A stretch of DNA of 8,027 nt from assembly GCA_902492895.1 (NCBI GenBank), contig CABUNG010000061.1, positions 1 to 8,027 of the forward strand. Reading direction: 5' to 3'. The notes beneath the pieces are model-generated. The model was not told where the DNA came from and made no database searches. It saw only the letters and a list, made by a program, of their open reading frames with translations. Below are positions 5,237-8,027 of this stretch, in pieces. The DNA comes from an uncultured Oscillospiraceae bacterium. GTDB lineage: Bacteria > Bacillota > Clostridia > Oscillospirales > Acutalibacteraceae. How positions within the stretch are numbered: position 1 is the first letter of the stretch; every line of letters begins with the position of its first letter. A program made the translations under genes and the position numbers.

Positions 5237-5272
5237 ACCGCCGGAGCTTTCGGGCCCGGCGGTTGCTTTTTT
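5237..5272 (+). terminator. Terminator of the Crp/Fnr-family regulator gene
   Basis: ACCGCCGG (5237-5244) pairs with CCGGCGGT (5256-5263) across an 11-base loop, followed by TGCTTTTTT to 5272. It starts 18 bases after the regulator's stop codon. Confidence 0.75.
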
Positions 5273-5291
5273 GCGGCGGCTATGTTAAAAT
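5263..5291 (+). promoter_or_regulatory. Promoter of the MATE transporter gene, overlapping the upstream terminator
   Basis: TTGCTT (5263-5268), a 17-base spacer and TAAAAT (5286-5291) preceded by TGT (extended -10) form a good promoter. Its -35 is the start of the terminator's T-tract. The spacer contains GCGGCGGC (5273-5280) directly before TATG, as in the regulator's promoter, and ATGCCG (5290-5295) overlaps the downstream edge of the -10. Confidence 0.6.
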
Positions 5292-5326
5292 GCCGTCCAG
5301 GACTCAAAAGGAAGGAAAGCGGCATC

Positions 5327-6748
5327 ATGAATCGTCAACACCCGGGCGGCCGGTCGTTTGCCCGCATGGTCGCAGCCCTCGTGCTGCCCATGGCACTGCA
5401 GAATCTCATCAACGTCGCGGTCACATCCGCCGACGTCATCATGCTGGGCCAGGTCAGCACCGAGGTCCTGTCCGGCTCCTCGCTGGCCGGGCAGGTCCAG
5501 TTCATCATGACCCTGATCTTTTTCGGACTGACCTCGGGGGCGGCGGTGCTGACGGCCCAGTACTGGGGCAAGGGCGACACCCGCACCATCGAAAAAGTCA
5601 CGGGGATCGCGCTTCGCTTTTCCCTGATCGTCGCGGCGGTCTTTTTTGCGGCGGTGGAGGCGGCTCCCGCGCTGATTATGCGGCTGTTCACGAACGACGA
5701 GGCCGTAATCGCCGAGGGGGCGGTGTATCTGCGGATCGTCGCGCCCTCTTACCTCTTTTCCTCCGTGACTATGGTGTATCTGAACATCATGCGCAGCGTC
5801 GAGCGGGTGGTGGTCTCGACGGTGGTGTTTCTCGTTTCGCTGCTCGCCAACATCGCGCTCAACGCCCTGTTTATTTTCGGACTGCTGGGTCTGCCGGCCA
5901 TGGGGATCGCCGGGGCCGCCCTGGCAACGGCCTGCGCCCGGCTGATCGAGCTGATTCTGGTATTGGTATACGCCCACTGGATCAAAACCTCACCCCGGGT
6001 GGACAAACGGGTCCGGCTCCGGTTTTCCGACATATTCGTGCGGGACCGGCTCCTGTTCGGGGATTTCATGCGCTATTCCCTCCCCGTGATCGCCAACGAA
6101 CTGATGTGGGGGCTGGGCACCTCGATGAGCGCGGTCGTCATCGGCCACATCAGCACCCAGATGGTGGCCGCCAACGCCGTCGCCCAGGTGGCGAGACAGC
6201 TCGCCACCGTGGTGTCCTTCGGCATCGCCAACGCTGCCGCCATTCTCATCGGCAAGGCGATCGGCGAGGGCAGCCGCGAGACGGCCCTGGACTATGGAAA
6301 GCGCTTTATCCGGCTGACCCTCATCGCGGGGGCCTGCGGCGCGGCCGTCGTGCTGATTGCACGCCCCATTCTGACAGGCGGGCTCTCCCTCGATCCCGAG
6401 GCGCGGGACCTGCTCTCCATGATGCTGCTGGTCATGGCGTATTTCGTCTTCGCCCAGGCTTACAACACCACCCAGGTGGTGGGAATCTTCCGGGCGGGCG
6501 GCGACACCCGGTTCGGACTCATTCTCGACGTCTCCACCATGTGGGGCGGTTCGATCCTGCTGGGCGCTTTGGCCGCGTTTGTCTTCCGCGCTCCCCCGAT
6601 GCTCGTCTATGTTCTGCTGCTCAGCGACGAACTGCTCAAAATCCCCTTTACCACCTGGCGTTACCGGACGAAAAAATGGCTCCGGAACGTCACGCGGGAG
6701 GAGGAAACCCGGCTGTCCGAAGCAGAAACGGGTTCCGCCGGCGGCTGA
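5327..6748 (+). CDS. MATE-family efflux transporter (multidrug/cation antiporter)
   Basis: The 473-residue protein is an integral membrane transporter that exports drugs or metabolites in exchange for Na+ or H+. About 12 hydrophobic spans are visible, in two homologous halves: the first begins LVLPMALQNLINVAVTSADV (residues about 18-37) with the typical LxxLINxxDxxMLG-like pattern, the second begins YSLPVIANELMWGLGTSMSA around 247. The fragment AQYWGKGD after the second span, NIMRSVERVVVST in the fourth-fifth span region and the matching FRAGGDTRFGL in the second half are characteristic of MATE proteins. Length (about 450-480 aa) is normal. The frame is open from 5234, but ATG 5327 is preferred because AGGAAGG lies 11 bases before it, it follows a promoter at 5263-5291, and the added N-terminal part would not fit the family. 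The C-terminal tail is charged (TREEETRLSEAE). It is followed by a strong terminator. Substrate is unknown. Confidence 0.94.
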   Translation: MNRQHPGGRSFARMVAALVLPMALQNLINVAVTSADVIMLGQVSTEVLSGSSLAGQVQFIMTLIFFGLTSGAAVLTAQYWGKGDTRTIEKVTGIALRFSLIVAAVFFAAVEAAPALIMRLFTNDEAVIAEGAVYLRIVAPSYLFSSVTMVYLNIMRSVERVVVSTVVFLVSLLANIALNALFIFGLLGLPAMGIAGAALATACARLIELILVLVYAHWIKTSPRVDKRVRLRFSDIFVRDRLLFGDFMRYSLPVIANELMWGLGTSMSAVVIGHISTQMVAANAVAQVARQLATVVSFGIANAAAILIGKAIGEGSRETALDYGKRFIRLTLIAGACGAAVVLIARPILTGGLSLDPEARDLLSMMLLVMAYFVFAQAYNTTQVVGIFRAGGDTRFGLILDVSTMWGGSILLGALAAFVFRAPPMLVYVLLLSDELLKIPFTTWRYRTKKWLRNVTREEETRLSEAETGSAGG

Positions 6749-6764
6749 CCGCCGGTCCCGCTAT

Positions 6765-6804
6765 AAAACGCCCCTGCCGTCCAAAGGCGGCAGGGGCGTT
6801 TTTG
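6765..6804. terminator. Strong bidirectional terminator between MATE and GH112 genes
   Basis: AAAACGCCCCTGCCG (6765-6779) pairs perfectly over 15 bp with CGGCAGGGGCGTTTT (6788-6802) around an 8-base loop. A T-tract (6799-6803) follows on the plus strand and TTTTATAG on the minus strand, so it can end both the MATE transcript and the convergent phosphorylase transcript. Confidence 0.93.
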
Positions 6805-6807
6805 GAT

Positions 6808-8027
6808 TTATACGTCGAACCAACGGATGTCGTTCGCCTCGAGATGGAGTTCAAACGAGCTGCCGTCACCGCGGTAAACGGTGGTGGCCTGCGGTTCATA
6901 GGTGTTATTGACCACGCAGTAGCGCCGCACCTCGGGTCCGCCGCCCGGTTCGCCGTAGGCGTGGACCTCCACGTTATAATTCGAGCTGAACCACCGGTGC
7001 AGGATCTCTTCCCGATGGGAGGCCCAGAGAATCGCGCGGTAGAGCAGGCGGGCGTTTTCAAAGCTGTAGGGCAGACCGCTGATATACACGCCCCGGCCCC
7101 GGCCGCAGTCATTGGCCGCGAGCTGCACCTCTTTATCCCGCTGCACGATCACGGTCGTATCGGGCAGGGCATACACCCGTTTTTTGCCTTCTCCGAACTG
7201 GATGGCCCCCTGGACATCCTCCGTGATGAAATGGGCCCGTTCTTCCCAGTTGTACTTATCGACATTCAGGGTAAAGCCCGTTTCCATCTCGACGCCCACG
7301 ACGTCCGCGAGCTGGAAATACCGGCCCTGCCACTGGTGTGCGGCCGGTTCGCCCACCCCGATGAAGCCGCCGCCGTTATAGATATAGCGGCGCACGGCGG
7401 TGAGAACGGTCTCGTCCGCCCAGTTGTCCCCGCCTGTCCAGGCGGTGTCCCCGTCCCCGACGTTTAAGATCACATCGAAGGCCGCGAGGGAGTCCGGGTT
7501 TTCCCGGATGTCGTCGAAGCTGATGAACTGCACGTCGAAGGGGGCGCCGCTGAGCACCTCGATCACGCCGGCATAGGAATAATTCGGTTTCTGATACAAG
7601 GCGTGATGCACCATATGGTTGCCCCAAGCCCGCATTTTCCCCCAGGAGCTGAGCACAGCCACCCGGCCGACGCAGTAGGGCACGGCGCCTTTGACATGGC
7701 TGTAGAGGGTGCGGAACTCGTCGCACACGCTCTCGATATACCGGATGAAATCCGGGAAGGCCAGCGCGAGCTTGAGATACCCGCCGTAGCCGATCCGGTC
7801 GATGGGTTTGCGGAGAATCGCCCGCCGGGCCGTCACCCAATTGATCTTCGCCTCTTTGACCGGGTCCCCGCCCTCATGGAAGGTATCGGGGAAGAAATAG
7901 GGCAGGAAACGCCCTTCGGTATACCGGACGCCCGGAATATCGCTGATCAGGCGGAGGGTGGCGCCGTTGCCGACGCTGCCCACCACGGCATCGAGGCCGA
8001 TGGAACGGAATTCTTCCAGAAAAGGCT
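6808..8027 (-). CDS. GH112 galactosyl-HexNAc (or galactosyl-rhamnose) phosphorylase, C-terminal part (5' truncated by window edge)
   Basis: The frame is open to the right edge; 405 residues of an enzyme that is usually about 710-750 aa are present, so the start codon is outside (the GTG at 7984-7986 is internal). GH112 enzymes split beta-1,3-galactosyl-N-acetylhexosamines (lacto-N-biose, galacto-N-biose), or galactosyl-beta-1,4-rhamnose in one subgroup, with phosphate to give alpha-galactose 1-phosphate. Seen in order: end of the TIM-barrel catalytic domain with GSVGNGATLR, GRFLPYFFPD (about 38-47) and RIGYGGYL; a glutamine-amidotransferase-like domain with YNGGGFIGVGEPAAHQWQG (216 onward); and the C-terminal beta-domain containing YISGLPYSFENARLLYRA. 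There is no secretion signal in view and the family is cytoplasmic. The catalytic Asp probably lies just beyond the edge. Neighbouring transport or hexosamine genes, if any, would be to the right. It implies use of mucin- or milk-type glycans; exact substrate cannot be set from this part. Confidence 0.92.
   Translation of the reverse strand, partial: PFLEEFRSIGLDAVVGSVGNGATLRLISDIPGVRYTEGRFLPYFFPDTFHEGGDPVKEAKINWVTARRAILRKPIDRIGYGGYLKLALAFPDFIRYIESVCDEFRTLYSHVKGAVPYCVGRVAVLSSWGKMRAWGNHMVHHALYQKPNYSYAGVIEVLSGAPFDVQFISFDDIRENPDSLAAFDVILNVGDGDTAWTGGDNWADETVLTAVRRYIYNGGGFIGVGEPAAHQWQGRYFQLADVVGVEMETGFTLNVDKYNWEERAHFITEDVQGAIQFGEGKKRVYALPDTTVIVQRDKEVQLAANDCGRGRGVYISGLPYSFENARLLYRAILWASHREEILHRWFSSNYNVEVHAYGEPGGGPEVRRYCVVNNTYEPQATTVYRGDGSSFELHLEANDIRWFDV

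Noticed and set aside
4531..7467. A 978-codon plus-strand open frame crossing the regulator, MATE and phosphorylase genes
   Set aside because: It runs out of frame through two recognised genes and antisense to a third, with Arg/Gly/Pro-rich low-quality composition; it is a high-GC shadow frame lacking stops.
7984..7986. GTG as the start codon of the phosphorylase
   Set aside because: The frame continues to the window edge with family-like sequence (GLDAV preceding VGSVGNG), so this GTG is an internal Val codon.

Overview
The window looks like a chromosomal segment of a GC-rich, low-complexity-poor Gram-positive bacterium, most likely a gut Clostridia member (Oscillospiraceae/Ruminococcaceae-like). 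The grounds are strong AGGAGG-type ribosome sites, several GTG starts, GC-rich hairpin-plus-T-tract terminators, a surface protein ending in an SPKTG sortase signal, and a GH112 galactosyl-HexNAc phosphorylase typical of gut users of mucin or milk glycans. The assignment is inference from gene content; no rRNA or tRNA is present to test it.

Layout. (1) 2-277 (+): C-terminal end of a Thr-rich wall-anchored surface protein, followed by a terminator. (2) 398-646 and 810-1403 (-): a small unrecognised protein and a small serine recombinase (resolvase/invertase family), separated by an AT-rich stretch containing a dyad and promoter-like signals. (3) 1567-1956 (+): an unrecognised 129-aa protein, convergent on the next operon through a shared terminator. 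(4) 3922 down to 2020 (-): a two-gene overlapping operon, a GT4 glycosyltransferase followed by a PlsC-type acyltransferase, which I read as a membrane glycolipid/phospholipid module. It has a recognisable promoter whose -10 lies inside a perfect 16-bp palindrome and a leader with terminator-like and alternative hairpins. (5) 4097-4366 (+): a DUF1905 protein, divergent from that operon. (6) 4556-5218 (+): a Crp/Fnr-family regulator with a good promoter whose spacer is filled by a 17-bp dyad. (7) 5327-6748 (+): a MATE-family multidrug/drug-Na+ antiporter with its own promoter fused to the upstream terminator. (8) 6808 to the right edge (-): the C-terminal 405 residues of a GH112 phosphorylase, convergent with the MATE gene over a strong bidirectional terminator.

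How the genes fit together. The glycosyltransferase and acyltransferase are the only clear operon. The Crp/Fnr regulator and the MATE transporter are adjacent and co-oriented with separate promoters that share a similar core (GCGGCGGC then TATG and the -10), so local control of the transporter by the regulator is a reasonable hypothesis. The rest reads as single-gene transcription units divided by efficient terminators. No gap exceeds 300 bases. I found no CRISPR array, insertion sequence, tRNA or clearly new multi-gene system; the most interesting material is regulatory (palindromes at 4000-4015 and 4406-4422, the leader at 3923-3996) and the three unrecognised or poorly characterised small proteins.
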